A DNA stretch of 64,000 nucleotides from Paramacrobiotus metropolitanus (lineage: Eukaryota; Tardigrada; Eutardigrada; Parachela; Macrobiotidae). Below the pieces are notes generated by a model, which saw nothing but the letters and a program-made list of their open reading frames with translations, was not told the origin of the DNA and ran no database searches. Shown in pieces: positions 30,967 through 41,534 of the stretch. Position 1 is the stretch's first letter. Each line of letters opens with the position of its first letter. The DNA is taken from contig NW_026570358.1 of NCBI RefSeq assembly GCF_019649055.1, positions 248,001 through 312,000 on the forward strand. The letters run 5' to 3'. Made by a program: the position numbers and the translations under genes.

Positions 30967-31469
30967 CAGACTTGGCCCATTTTCGCTTTTCCCACTTTCA
31001 CCCCACCCCCACCTTCACAGTTTTATTCCCAGCCCAGCCCACCTCCGGCTACTCAAATTTTCAGCCCATCTCACCTTTTGGACCTCATTTCCATCCCCAT
31101 TTTTTACAGGCTCAGCGTCGTTAATTTCGCAAGTTTTTCCGCATACCATAGAGTTGCTGGGCGAAAAAAAATTTTGGTTCCCAAGAAAATATGTTTACTT
31201 ATTGATAAAATCCGCGCGGAGCCTCTGAAAATTTCAGTTTTGGAGCTCAGATGGTGCATTTTACATGCTCTAGCCTGAAAAACAGATGAAAATATCAACA
31301 TTTTTTTATTTTTATTTGTTTTCTGGATCCCATCCAACTTTCAACAATCCCAGCCCATCTCACCTCATCTGCGGCTCTTTCCCACCTCATCCTCATTTCA
31401 CCCAAAGGTGAGATGGGCTGGGAAAAATGGGAAAAAATTTCACCTCCACCAAAAGATGGGCCAAGTCTG
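30967..31469. mobile_element. hAT-like MITE, about 500 bp
   Basis: The ends are inverted: CAGACTTGGCCCAT at 30967 and ATGGGCCAAGTCTG ending at 31469. The flanks carry GTTGATAG (30959-30966) and CTTGATAG (31473-31480), an 8-bp duplication with one mismatch and a three-base offset. The interior is pyrimidine-rich at the left (repeated CAGCCCATCTCACC) and has matching inverted pieces at the right (GGTGAGATGGGCTGG). There is no coding capacity. CAG ends and 8-bp duplications point to hAT. Confidence 0.65.
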
Positions 31470-31480
31470 GAACTTGATAG

Positions 31481-32474
31481 CTAATACTAGTAATTATCAG
31501 CAAAACGCCGCTTATCGTTCGGTACTGTTATGAAATTATAACATTAGCACATGCCTACTATCAGTGAACATTAATTTTAATAATCGCGTTGATATCTGAA
31601 GTTACCTGGGTTTTGCTATCTGCAAACATGTCGTATACCACTTTACCAAGCACTGTGTGCTGTGGCACTTTGGGCGCTCTGAAATACCTGTTGACAGCTT
31701 GCTGTTGACACTCAATTCAATCAAAATGGAGCAACTAAAATGTTGGAGTATGCGAGCACACGTTTAGTGATTGTTAATTTTTAAATTGGTTAAAAACAAT
31801 TTGCCTGTTCTATTGGTGTCGCGACAAAAATGACCTTGACTCTTGGCCCCACATCTGCCTTCTGGGCACACGTCATAATTTCTAAACTCGATAATCATTC
31901 ATTTTTTTGCAAAGAAAAGCGCAACACCTTTCTGATTGTGAGAAATCGAAAGCCAACCTGTTCGTTAAAATTTTTCTGGCTGTCATGGGTAAAAAGCTGC
32001 GCTTCCATGTTGGCACTATTGAATCGGCGGTGAAAACGCGGGATGATCACGAGTACCGGTAGCTGGCCAGATGCCGGTATAACTGCAAAGTGAATCGGGG
32101 GTCCTTAGAATTTTTCGATTTTTTCTTCGTAACAATTAAGCAGGCAGCGCTTCTCTGTCGCACCAGTGAGCATCATAATGATTGTTTAATAACTTAAATA
32201 ACCCTACTCTAGCAACGGCTGGGAGTAAAATTTAAAAGCTGTGACAGCTCTTTTCCGGTATGTCCGGTATGAACTGAGCAAAGTGCGGCTTGACAAGTTC
32301 GGTTAAGCCAAGGCTGCCACTGCTAAGCCTCTACCAGAAGCGTTGATGCCCTTCGCACTTCACTTTTCTTGCTTGCCGCATCTCTTCGTTATTTTTATTT
32401 CTTCTTTTCGCTTTATAAGATCTCCGAAAAGGTACTTTAGGCATCTGATGGTATTTTAATCCATTCGCTTTACT
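31481..32474. other. Upstream region of the F-box gene
   Basis: No gene is seen. The 100 bp before the ATG at 32475 are T-rich (TTCTTCTTTTCGCTTTATAAG at about 32400). TTTATAAG there could be a TATA-type element about 65 bp upstream of the start codon. Confidence 0.35.
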
Positions 32475-34174
32475 ATGGATCCGCTGGGTGAGTATCCTTT
32501 TGAGAACTCGTTAGACAGCGACGGAGTGCTGAACAATGGAAACATTGTGTTAGTTCTGCAACACAACGGAGAATGGTGGCTGGGATACGTTCAGGATGTC
32601 GATGGTGAAAATCTGTTCGTGAATTTCGGCTCCACAACTTCTCCCGCCTGCTGGATGCATTCGCGTCAGGTTTGGCCACATCCCCTTATGGACAAGAGCA
32701 CATATTCCATTGACAAAGAAATCAAGGAGAACGGCAGTTTTATGGTGCGGGTAGCCTTGCGACGGGAGGACCATGGACCGTACATATTTCGGCCAGCAAG
32801 CCTTATTTTGCCAACGGTGAGCAAAGGTCTGCTTTATGTCAGACTGGATGACATGGTTCCATCTCTTTGCATGGCTGTGCGTCTGTGGCAGATTACCCAT
32901 TATTACAACCTCAGTCAACCTCTGCCGCTTGCTAAATTCAATTCAAACGGCTTGTATTGCCGCAAGTATGTAGTCCCCATAAAGGACGCACGGCTTAAGC
33001 CATTGGATGTTGACAGCATGAGAAAGTGTGTCGCACGTGCTGGATCATCGTCAACACGTTATGGGATAAAAAGTCCCATCACACACCGTTTCTTCGTTAG
33101 GTTGGGCAACGATCAGCTAACATTTGTTAGTGTGCAATGTGAAGCGGACTATGCGCATAGATGGGCGGTTTGGGATGAGGAGCTCTTGGCTACGGCGTGT
33201 GAAGAATATTATTTGCCTGGCAAGCTATTACTTTCGAGTGACGTGCTATTTTTCGAGCAGTCTTCCACCGAAGGATCTGTCTGCGACGAAGGTCGGTTAT
33301 TTTTAAGTAGACTTGAAATCTTTCAAAGTTTTGCAAGCCTTGCCAACATTTAAATTTTGAGTAAATCAGAAATGTAAATGCACCGGTTGCAGATTGTGGG
33401 ATTTTCGATTTATCGTTGGACGTATTAGCCGAGATTCTGTATAGTACCGACTTGCACACTCAAGCGAGGCTAGTGCGGTGAGTGGGATTTCCCAGTGCCT
33501 GTATCGCTTGGGAAAACAGGGCGGAAAAAGCACTTCAGTATGCATGCATTTTCGAAAGTACTGTAGCTTCCAAAGCTGCACTACGCTACCATTGTAAAGC
33601 TCCTTTCTGTACTTGTCGAAATCGCCAGGACTGAACCATCAACGATGCGCGTATGAGTATGTACTTATTCGATATGTCTGCAGGGAATTCTCTTAAGTCA
33701 TAATAATTAATTTAAAAGAAGTAAGGCACTGAACTAATACAACTGTATACCAATTTCAAAAGTCTTTAATAACTGATATAAAATTTGGACATAAACGAGC
33801 AACTCAGTTGGGATGGCACATTGGCAGTGTATCCTCGCGGCTCGCGCAAAATAATTTGGACAGAATATTTTTCAACCTAGTCCTCATAGCTTGTTAACTG
33901 TAGGGTCTGTCCACAGTGGTGGGAGATCTTGGCTGACCATGAAGGGAAACGGCACATCACCGTGGACATTCGCAGGTTCATCCCATGGTCGCACACCAGT
34001 ATGTACCGCTTGGCCTGGTGTATGGATCACAAGTTGACACGGCAAACGGAAACCGTCACCTTAATCGATCTTTCGATGCCACGCGACCTGGTGGCGGGCG
34101 AACTCTTTCTCCACTTGCAGCTGCGGTACGCTCATGTCCGCTGGATGAAAGTGCAATATCGGATTCCGGAATAA
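32475..34174 (+). CDS. F-box protein with Tudor/agenet-like N-terminus
   Basis: Three exons, 32475-33291, 33393-33477 and 33904-34174, join with matching phases (1, then 2) and give 390 residues. The N-terminus (about 22-75) has VLVLQHNGEWWLGYVQDV and LFVNFGS, a small beta-barrel pattern like Tudor/agenet, then a conserved W..HSRQVWPHPL. Residues about 277-310, across the exon 2/3 join, are an F-box: IFDLSLDVLAEILYSTDL, then TQARLVRVCPQWWEIL. The F-box would bind Skp1 in an SCF ubiquitin ligase. The C-terminus has MYRLAWCMDHK. Paralogous pieces lie at 18.7, 36.5 and 37.7 kb; those at 18.7 and 37.7 kb extend further C-terminally. This is the only copy in the window with an open frame. The substrate is unknown. 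Confidence 0.7.
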
Positions 34175-34261
34175 GGCAGCTTACCTCTCTGTGAACAGAA
34201 ATAACTGCGTCTGCGATCGATTTAGATGTTTTTGTGTCTGGTGTGAGTGCGGCTGTAGCCA

Positions 34262-34849
34262 TACTATAAGATTTTTCTGATTTAAAGATTTTGCTAATAT
34301 TTAGCCTATTACTGACGGCGTAGCAACCGTTGATTGTCTGGAGACTGGAAGATGTAATATGCGCGTTGTGTTAACAGAGTCATTGTTCTTGTGGTCATGA
34401 GTGACCGACTCATGACCTATTCTAGTACTGTTGGCTCCAAGTGATCCGATTTTTGCTTTGTTCTGCAGTTCGTTTTCGGCTGGTAACCGAATGCAAGTAA
34501 ATGATTATAAGTTTTTCGCTGTGCTGTTAAATTTTTAGAACAATTGTCCCAAAACTCAACAGACTAAAACTTCGATAACAATAAGTACAGATACACGTAA
34601 ACCTGGTTTTTCAAACAAGGCACGTTGCATTGTTTATATTTTGCAGTTAGTAGCCGCCAAAAACTCTTGATGCCCTTTAGCGCAATTTAACTTACCTTGT
34701 TGTTCTCCACTCGCAAGCGTTGTATTTACGCGGGAATGTTCATTTCGGAAATTGTACAACCATATTATTTTGTACTTTGGTAAAAGAAATCTTAATCAAG
34801 CCACTTATCAAAAAATGTTCATGGTTGAAATATCGATTTTTCTAATTCA
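34262..34849. other. Intergenic
   Basis: No gene or repeat recognised. This is AT-rich spacer between the F-box gene and the kelch remnant. Confidence 0.4.
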
Positions 34850-35200
34850 AATTTCAGCATCGTAGTTTTCCATCTGTGACGAAGGCGAAAAACCGTCGAT
34901 GAGGTCACAGCATACAAAAATGCGCTGGTCCAAGACAATCGCGCACGCATATCTTCTGTTCTCCAAAAGTTCTTCTGTTCTCAGTTCTTCCCAAATTTTA
35001 GTTGACGCAAACATGTTTTCACGGAGTCTTGAGGCGAATAGCCGTCAAGCACATACACATGTATGTCGTCTTTAAAGGCTAGCATGGCGAATTGACTTCA
35101 AGGTCCAGGTAAACCGGGGAGGAAACTCCTTTTTCCGGTCACGGTGTCAAAACATACCACGTGCATCGCCTTTATAGCTGTCCTGCTGCACCGTTGCACC
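34850..35200 (-). pseudogene. Decayed kelch fragment
   Basis: On the minus strand the pieces DTVTGKRSFLPGLPG, QFAMLAFKDDIHVYVLDGYSP and a following segment mirror the kelch part of the gene at 28.5-29.0 kb (WSSLPDLPG, QFAMLAFNNDIYVFGGCSP) in the same order. Stops and frame changes interrupt it. It is a duplicated, dead partial copy. Confidence 0.55.
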
Positions 35201-36481
35201 CACTGACATGACAAGGCTTGGTAGTAATTTTAAGATCTGATTTTTACTAAAACGTGTTTTGTAATAACTAACTAGTGGTGGTTGTTAACCACATCACTGC
35301 ATAGCGCGAGCTACAGTACCACTGGGTCATGGTACTGAATGTGTGGAATCGGAAAAGTGTGCCGTGACGCTCTTCGTTGCGTCAGACAAACTTTTTATTC
35401 TTGAGGATCAGTTAATAGTAGCATCTCGCTGCGCTCGATACAAATTAAAAGATTGCATAATTAGTTAGGTAGCCTTTCCGGTGGATTGTACGAGTATCGT
35501 TCTGTTCACTCGATATTTTTCGACTTAAACAGTACTATTCTGTGGCACAACAAAATTAATTAGGTCGGGTATACGCGCAAGAGAATTCATATTGTCTCCA
35601 GCACAAGCTACACCATTGCTGCGCTGGTGCAGCCTGCGCCACACCTGCTGCCATGCTGGTCTACAAACATTCATTGACCTTAGCGACTTGGCTTTCATAC
35701 TGGACGTAGTATAATATTCCCTCCAATCGGTGCGCACCTCGGGATTCTGCTTTCCAAACTTTCTGCGCATTTCGAAAATTTCGGAGCCGTGAAATATCTC
35801 AGGTTATGTTTAAAGATTATCGTTATTCGATTAATTAGCGAAGAAGAAGTGATCGCTTCCCGGACGCAAAGTCGCATAATGATCTAGCGCTTGAACCCCC
35901 ATTCAGCATGTCCACTGTACCGCTTAATTTCCTGTAGTTTGAGGGTGGTTTTCCGTCCCGAGTGTTCATGCTCAGTTGGTCCGAGACTGATAGTAACTTA
36001 TGCACATCTGCACTCTGTTGCTATAGGCTTCGGCTGATCACGCCATTGTCCTTTCGCTCCAATTACAGTACTGCTGCATTACTTTTATCATGATGACCAT
36101 GTAAACACGGATTCGCCCGACCTGTTTTTGAGTGTTTTATTGTGACCGAAGAAGCATAAATCAGGAAACGGATGCATTAAATAATTTAGTCTTTGACTTG
36201 CGGTAATATATCAAGGACTTCAGTGCCGCATCCGTTAGTAACTTGCCCATTTACTGATTAAATAAGCACGGCAGAACGAGTAGCCTCGCAGATGAAGGAT
36301 TCAATGCCGATTTTATCATAACCGATTTCAACCACCTAAGTCCATAATTTAGCGTTAATATACTACTCTCACCAGCCAGGATCAGAACTTAATCTGCCAT
36401 TCCGCAGATAGCACACAGTAGTGCATTATCCCAACCGCTAAATTTCCCTTAATTTTCTCCTTTTATCTGGCCCTTCTACCT
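35201..36481. other. Intergenic, no gene seen
   Basis: About 1.3 kb without a supported gene. An 81-residue minus-strand frame (35525-35770) has no recognisable feature. Confidence 0.35.
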
Positions 36482-37340
36482 ATGGAGTACACAATTATGG
36501 CGGTTTATCTCTTTCGAGAACCCAAACGGAGCGAACGTGAGCTGAATCACGGAAACACGGTGTTGGTGCAGCGTATGGCCGGCGTTTGGTGGCAGGAATA
36601 TATCCAAGACATCACCGATACTGGCGACTAAATGTTCATTTACTTCGATTCAGCAACGGTCAGTGCTGCCTGGATTCATGCCCGTCACATCTGGGCCCAC
36701 CCGCTGTTGGACATGGATATCGTGACCCTTCACGATCAAATAGAAGAGAAAGGAGATTTGACCGTGCAGGTTGCGCTACGGAATGAAGTAAACGGACCAA
36801 ACGTCTTTCGCCCGGCACAACTCCTTGTGGCTTCCTATTGCTCCTGGAGTTCTTACGCTAGACTGGATGGTGAACTGCGCCACAGCACCTCCCCGTCCAC
36901 AAATGGCAGGTTGCCGCCGAAGCGGCTTTTCAAGGACCTCCTCTGTTGAACAAAAAGTTCACCAGACTACATTATCGCAAGCTTGTCGTACCGGTTAAGG
37001 ACCCGCATTCCATCAAGGCTCTGGATGTAAAAGCCCTTTAGCGCTGTTTCTATCATGCTGCCGCTCTGTTCAAACCCGATAGAGAGCTCCCGGGCACCAT
37101 TCCTCTCGTCAACAAGAATATCGCCGATCGGATGTTCGTATCAGTCGGAAATGCCTCGCTAAGCTTTGTATGCGCTCAACGCGATGCCAGACGTCCAATG
37201 GACGCTGCCATCTGGAATCACCGGTGTTTAATGCAGGCCTGGCAGAACTGTCGTATCGAACAATCTTTCGTCGAGAAGATGCCACTTCTGAAAAAATCTA
37301 CAGAAAAGATCGGTGATCGTGGTTCCGACAGTAGGAAGTT
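36482..37340 (+). pseudogene. F-box family paralogue, N-terminal part, broken
   Basis: It begins ATGGAGTACACAATTATGGC and follows the gene at 32.5 kb: HGNTVLVQRMAGVWWQEYIQD, an in-frame TAA at about 36629, then MFIYFDSATVSAAWIHARHIW, VQVALRNEVNGPNVFRPAQL, a frameshift near 36.87 kb, RKLVVPVKDPHSIKALDVKAL with a TAG, then DRMFVSVGNASLSFVCAQRD. No F-box exon was found downstream. Confidence 0.7.
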
Positions 37341-37699
37341 CCATTGTGTGCAAACCCTCCAAAAGCAAAAAGGGGTGTTTTTATGAATATTTGCTATTTT
37401 GGCCATACTCCATATTCTTTGCCGAACATTAGTCTAATAATTCTGTCAAAGCATACTTTTTGCATTCGGTTTGGGTATGTACATCCAGTTCCAACAGAAT
37501 TCCGTTCAGGACCGGATAATCCAACTCCCAGATCCTCCCATCTGCAAACAGCAGCTTTTTCATTAGTCCTTCATTAATATAACTCATTGCATGATAATAC
37601 ACGAATTAAAGAGATACAAAAACGAAACACCAACCAAATAAAACAAATCTACTTCATATACAACGCAATAAACTCGAAAAACAATGGCAGTTTCTTGGC

Positions 37700-38129
37700 T
37701 TACCGGCATTATACGGTGCTTCCAAATATGTCATCATCGATGCAGACACTGCATTACCGGGACAGTTTGCACCCTTGGAGCACGACGCTGTGTACAGGCT
37801 GGCCTGGTGTATCAGTGACGCTGTGATGTGTACACCAAAACTCTGACTATCAGACAGGCCATCACAACAAAGCCCTCTGGAGTATTTGTATCGGTATTAA
37901 AGGATTTACTAAGGGCCAAGAAGGTGCTCATGGATCTGATTATCATCCAAAACGGAACCAGTCGAGCAGGAGTTATCGGCGTTAACAACGGCCTGTCTGT
38001 TTTCGATCTCCCCACAGAATGGAAGTGTCAAGATATCGCCGAGCTGATCATCATTTGCCATAAATTGTTACTAAAGAATTACACTATAGATAATGTTGCT
38101 GCTGGTATGAGGTGGATTTTACATAAAGG
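37700..38129 (+). pseudogene. F-box family paralogue, C-terminal part, cut by LTR element
   Basis: Frames give DAVYRLAWCIS (matching MYRLAWCMD), then after a frameshift near 37830 TIRQAITTKPSGVFVSVLKD and NGLSVFDLPTEWKCQDIAELI through NYTIDNVAAGMRWIL. The sequence is cut at 38129/38130 by the 5' LTR of the second Gypsy-type element. Together with 36482-37340 it may be one decayed gene. Confidence 0.65.
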
Positions 38130-38693
38130 TGACGTGCATAGATGCTAGTACGTACGTTCTTACCTATAATTACTGTACCCCTTCACCTACGTCACTGCGG
38201 TTGTTCAGTTACTGCTATCTGTGATTCGCCTGTTCTCATCTTGATAGCGATATATCTCTTGCTCCTAGAAGTCTATATAAGATCGTGCTTCCTGTGATAA
38301 CGGCATCAGTCTCGATCACTCTAGACTGGCAACTTACTTTTAACTTCCCTTGTGTTGTGCATATGATTGTGCGTTAGCGAAGTAAAGCATCTTCTGTGGT
38401 TATCGACGTTCGTAATTAGCTTCGGATTATAGCGTGGTAAACACGGTATGCTCGTGCTTCGTCCGACCCGCATGTGTATCGACCAGGAGTTAGAAGTATA
38501 TCTCAGCACAATTGCTTAGGGATTTCTGAAGGTTCGTGTTCCTGATTATTCCATCCGTTCTTACTGTAACAATTGATTTGGGAGTTGTTCTACCCACTGA
38601 GCAAGGCAGGGATAGTGACTACGACAATCCCGTCCGGAGAGTCGTTAGTCAATCCGTACTTCTTAGTACCGTTGGCAGTCACATAATACGACA
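38130..38693 (+). repeat. 5' LTR of the second Gypsy-type element
   Basis: It starts TGACGTGCATAG and ends AATACGACA, directly before the primer site. A TATATAAG box at 38274-38281 probably sets the U3/R boundary. Two tandem four-base steps (ACTTACTTTT) near 38333 are missing from the 3' LTR. Confidence 0.85.
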
Positions 38694-38705
38694 TGGCGCC
38701 CAACG
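38694..38705 (+). promoter_or_regulatory. Primer binding site, tRNA-Lys
   Basis: TGGCGCCCAACG abuts the 5' LTR end and is complementary to the 3' end of tRNA-Lys(CUU) including CCA. The complementarity breaks at the next base. Confidence 0.8.
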
Positions 38706-39500
38706 ATGGTTCGTAATTTTCCCGATGTTACAGTAAAATTGTGGATGGAAATTTGATGGTATTTGCGTGTGTCAGTGTGTTGTGGTCCGTAGAAAGGCGT
38801 CGAACCGAAAGGTACGCCGAAGGTGGCTGAGCTTCCTCGCCAAGGGTTTTATTTTAAAGCGAGCTTCCTCGCTAAATGGGTGTGCTTCCACACCCAATAA
38901 ATTTAATAATTGAATTCGGACCGAAATTCGCGCAGTAATCAGTAGTCGAAACCTTAAAGGTCGGCTACGGTGTTTTGCGGAAAGCAGATAAAAGTGGGTA
39001 ATTTCCGGGTTGTCTGCGCAAAGCAGTGACCGCGGTGAATAAAGTGTAATCAGCAGCGTCAGCGTGCCTGGCTTGCAGTCAGACAGTGGCTGTAGATAAA
39101 ATCAGGGCTTAAGCCATTGTCAGTGGCAAGCCTAGATAAAATCTTCAGCAGTGCAGAACAAAAGGCAAGCTGAAATCGGTAGCCAAATCAGTAGTCAGTG
39201 ATAGCTGGCTGCGAAAACGTAAACAAACCAGGTAGTCGGTGACTGACCTGAACCCGTAGGAAGTAAAATTTAACAGTGGAATAAACCGCAAAGGTTATCC
39301 GCAGTAAATAATCATAGGAATACGGCAATAAGTGCTGTTTGGTGTTTCAAACCTAAAAGGTGAAACACTGGACAGTTAAACTGTAGCACAATCGCTGCTG
39401 TGTGTTGTAAGCGTGTTTGGGCACAATAGCCGAAGATACGTATTGTAGTTGACTTGGGTAGATTAACCGCAAAGGTTAACTACCAAATAACAGCTACATA
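38706..39500 (+). other. Leader of the second Gypsy-type element
   Basis: Noncoding, 795 bp. It has recurring short phrases: CCGCAAAGGTTA twice (about 39287 and 39467), GCTTCCTCGC twice, and repeated CAGTGGC..AAGCC..AGATAAAATC (39090-39145). It probably carries packaging and dimerisation signals, which is inference. Confidence 0.55.
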
Positions 39501-41534
39501 ATGTCGGATAAAATAAATGAAAATAATACAACGCAGTTGGTCACAATTGACCCGAAGCGTGTGATATTAGGTCCATGTGAGGCAATATCACAACAGAAAA
39601 AATTTAAATTTAATGCGGAAGTAATTCCTTTGGGACTGATGTACGAGGCGTTGGGAGTTGAACCTCCCAGCCAGCCAAAAGCTTTTTGCGGACAAACCTG
39701 GATTGACTACCAGGAAATCGGACAGTTTTCAAACCCGAAACCTAGAGCACCGTTCTACTACCGTGGTTGGGTAGAATCAGAACAGTGTATACCGGAAACA
39801 TATCTGGATGTTTCCGAAGAAGAGTTTAACGAAGCGGTTAAACGGGCAAATCAACAATTGCCTGAGTGTAAAAAGAAAATGGAAGAGCGAAGAGCAGTAG
39901 TATCTGCTAGCGGGCAGCCGCAGCTTCCAGAACCGACTCGTCAGTCGGAAAGTACACAGAACTTGTCGAATGTAAACGCACAGACAGAGGCGACTGGAAG
40001 TAAGTCAGTACAGGAAGCTGACATCCCGGTTGAGCAGCTAATTCAGGTAGATGATCAGCGTGAAGTGGTATCAGAAGGCGCAAAGCCAATAGATTTTTCG
40101 AAAATTACAAGAGAATCGACGGCACAGTCGCCGATATCCGATGAAGAAAACTTCCTGTCAGCGGCCGTTTCACCGGAACGCAATCAGATGAATTTTGAAC
40201 TTGATCAGTCGTTCAACGAAGATCTGGCTATAAGCGGCAATATTACGGCAGAGTCGGAAGTGATGGTAGTTCATCCTTCGCAGTCGTATTTGAGGAAAAT
40301 TCTGGCAGAAACAGATTTCGCTCCTCCCGATAACGCTTTTATGGAAAAAGTGGTGCAGGTTGATAAAGCACTTGAGGCGACAAAAGCGGATAATGATGTT
40401 GCCCTTGTAGCACGGCAGTCAACCGGCACGGTGTTTAAGAGTATTCGCAAACTGATCGGCTCTTTTAACAGCAGTGTTCAGTCCATGGGTCAGATTCGGC
40501 AGTTGAATACTGATCTGGAAAAAGAACAAGAAGATAAAAATTTTTTTCGTGCAAAGTACAACGAAACGCGCGTTAAGCTTAACGAAGCGGGCGAAGAAAT
40601 ATTTCGTTTAAATGAAAAAGTTCGGTCAAACGAAAGAAATTTATTGAATCACCGGGATAACATGAATGAATTAAAGGGTGAGCTGGATGAAATTTATAAG
40701 GAACGAGACCTGTTGAGAGATGTAAATCGCAGACTCGAAACTTACCTGGAAGACGCCAGGGGAGAACTGGAAGAGTTTCGAAACTCCGAGCTGGCACAGT
40801 CTCGGGATACCCAGTCCAGCGCGGCTTTAAAAACTGAAGTATCGTCATTAAAGGATCAACTCGATCAGGTTCAGGACGAACTAAAAAATGAAAAATACAA
40901 TCATGCGAAAACGACGAAAAATTATAATGATATGGCTGTGCAGCGTAAGAAATTTTGGGATGAGCTGCAGGAATTAAAGCAGAAATTTGTACCAGAATCG
41001 GAACGGGTATCCAAACTGGAAGAAGAGTTAGCGATTTGTCGCTCCCAAAATGATTTTATGCATCAATCAGCGCGTACAGTGTTGTCAACAACCTGTAAAG
41101 ATAATGAAGAAGCATTACAAGCACAAATAGCACAGTTGAAAGTTGATTACGCGAACGAAAAACAAGCGAAGGAGAAAGCGCAGAAAGACTATACTACTGC
41201 TAAAAATAAGAAATGCACAGCGTGCGATACGGCAAATACGGCTAAGGAAAAAGCGCAAGCTGCTGCTTATGAAAAACAGGAAGAAGTCACTCAGTTGAGG
41301 AGAGAAAATAATCAGCTGAACACGGCTCTGCGCGAAAGTGATCAAACGGTTAAAAATATGCAGACAGAATTTGCTGGTTTTCAACAGGAATTAATGCACT
41401 ACAGAAATCAGAATGTACGTTACGCGGTGATCAAGCCGTTTACCAACCGGAAGTACCTGTCGGGACGGGTGAAGTCAGAGTACCTCCGCGTATGTCGCAA
41501 TACGACGGGCAGAATTTTGGTCCTTCCGGACTGA
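39501..41534 (+). CDS. Large coiled-coil ORF of the second Gypsy-type element
   Basis: The 677-residue product has a globular N-terminal 120 residues (LGPCEAISQQKKFKFNAEVI, then a Trp-containing WIDYQEIGQFSNPKPRAPFY), a polar linker, and a continuous coiled coil from about residue 300 to 640 (LNTDLEKEQEDKNFFRAKYN; then LNEKVRSNERNLLNHRDNMN). It is uninterrupted in an element that has lost all its enzymes, so it may matter for mobilisation. It overlaps the Gag ORF by 43 bp in another frame, which would suit a frameshift-linked extended Gag. The giant element has a comparable coiled-coil region before its capsid. No homologous family is recognised; a structural role in particles is inference. 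Confidence 0.75.
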   Translation: MSDKINENNTTQLVTIDPKRVILGPCEAISQQKKFKFNAEVIPLGLMYEALGVEPPSQPKAFCGQTWIDYQEIGQFSNPKPRAPFYYRGWVESEQCIPETYLDVSEEEFNEAVKRANQQLPECKKKMEERRAVVSASGQPQLPEPTRQSESTQNLSNVNAQTEATGSKSVQEADIPVEQLIQVDDQREVVSEGAKPIDFSKITRESTAQSPISDEENFLSAAVSPERNQMNFELDQSFNEDLAISGNITAESEVMVVHPSQSYLRKILAETDFAPPDNAFMEKVVQVDKALEATKADNDVALVARQSTGTVFKSIRKLIGSFNSSVQSMGQIRQLNTDLEKEQEDKNFFRAKYNETRVKLNEAGEEIFRLNEKVRSNERNLLNHRDNMNELKGELDEIYKERDLLRDVNRRLETYLEDARGELEEFRNSELAQSRDTQSSAALKTEVSSLKDQLDQVQDELKNEKYNHAKTTKNYNDMAVQRKKFWDELQELKQKFVPESERVSKLEEELAICRSQNDFMHQSARTVLSTTCKDNEEALQAQIAQLKVDYANEKQAKEKAQKDYTTAKNKKCTACDTANTAKEKAQAAAYEKQEEVTQLRRENNQLNTALRESDQTVKNMQTEFAGFQQELMHYRNQNVRYAVIKPFTNRKYLSGRVKSEYLRVCRNTTGRILVLPD

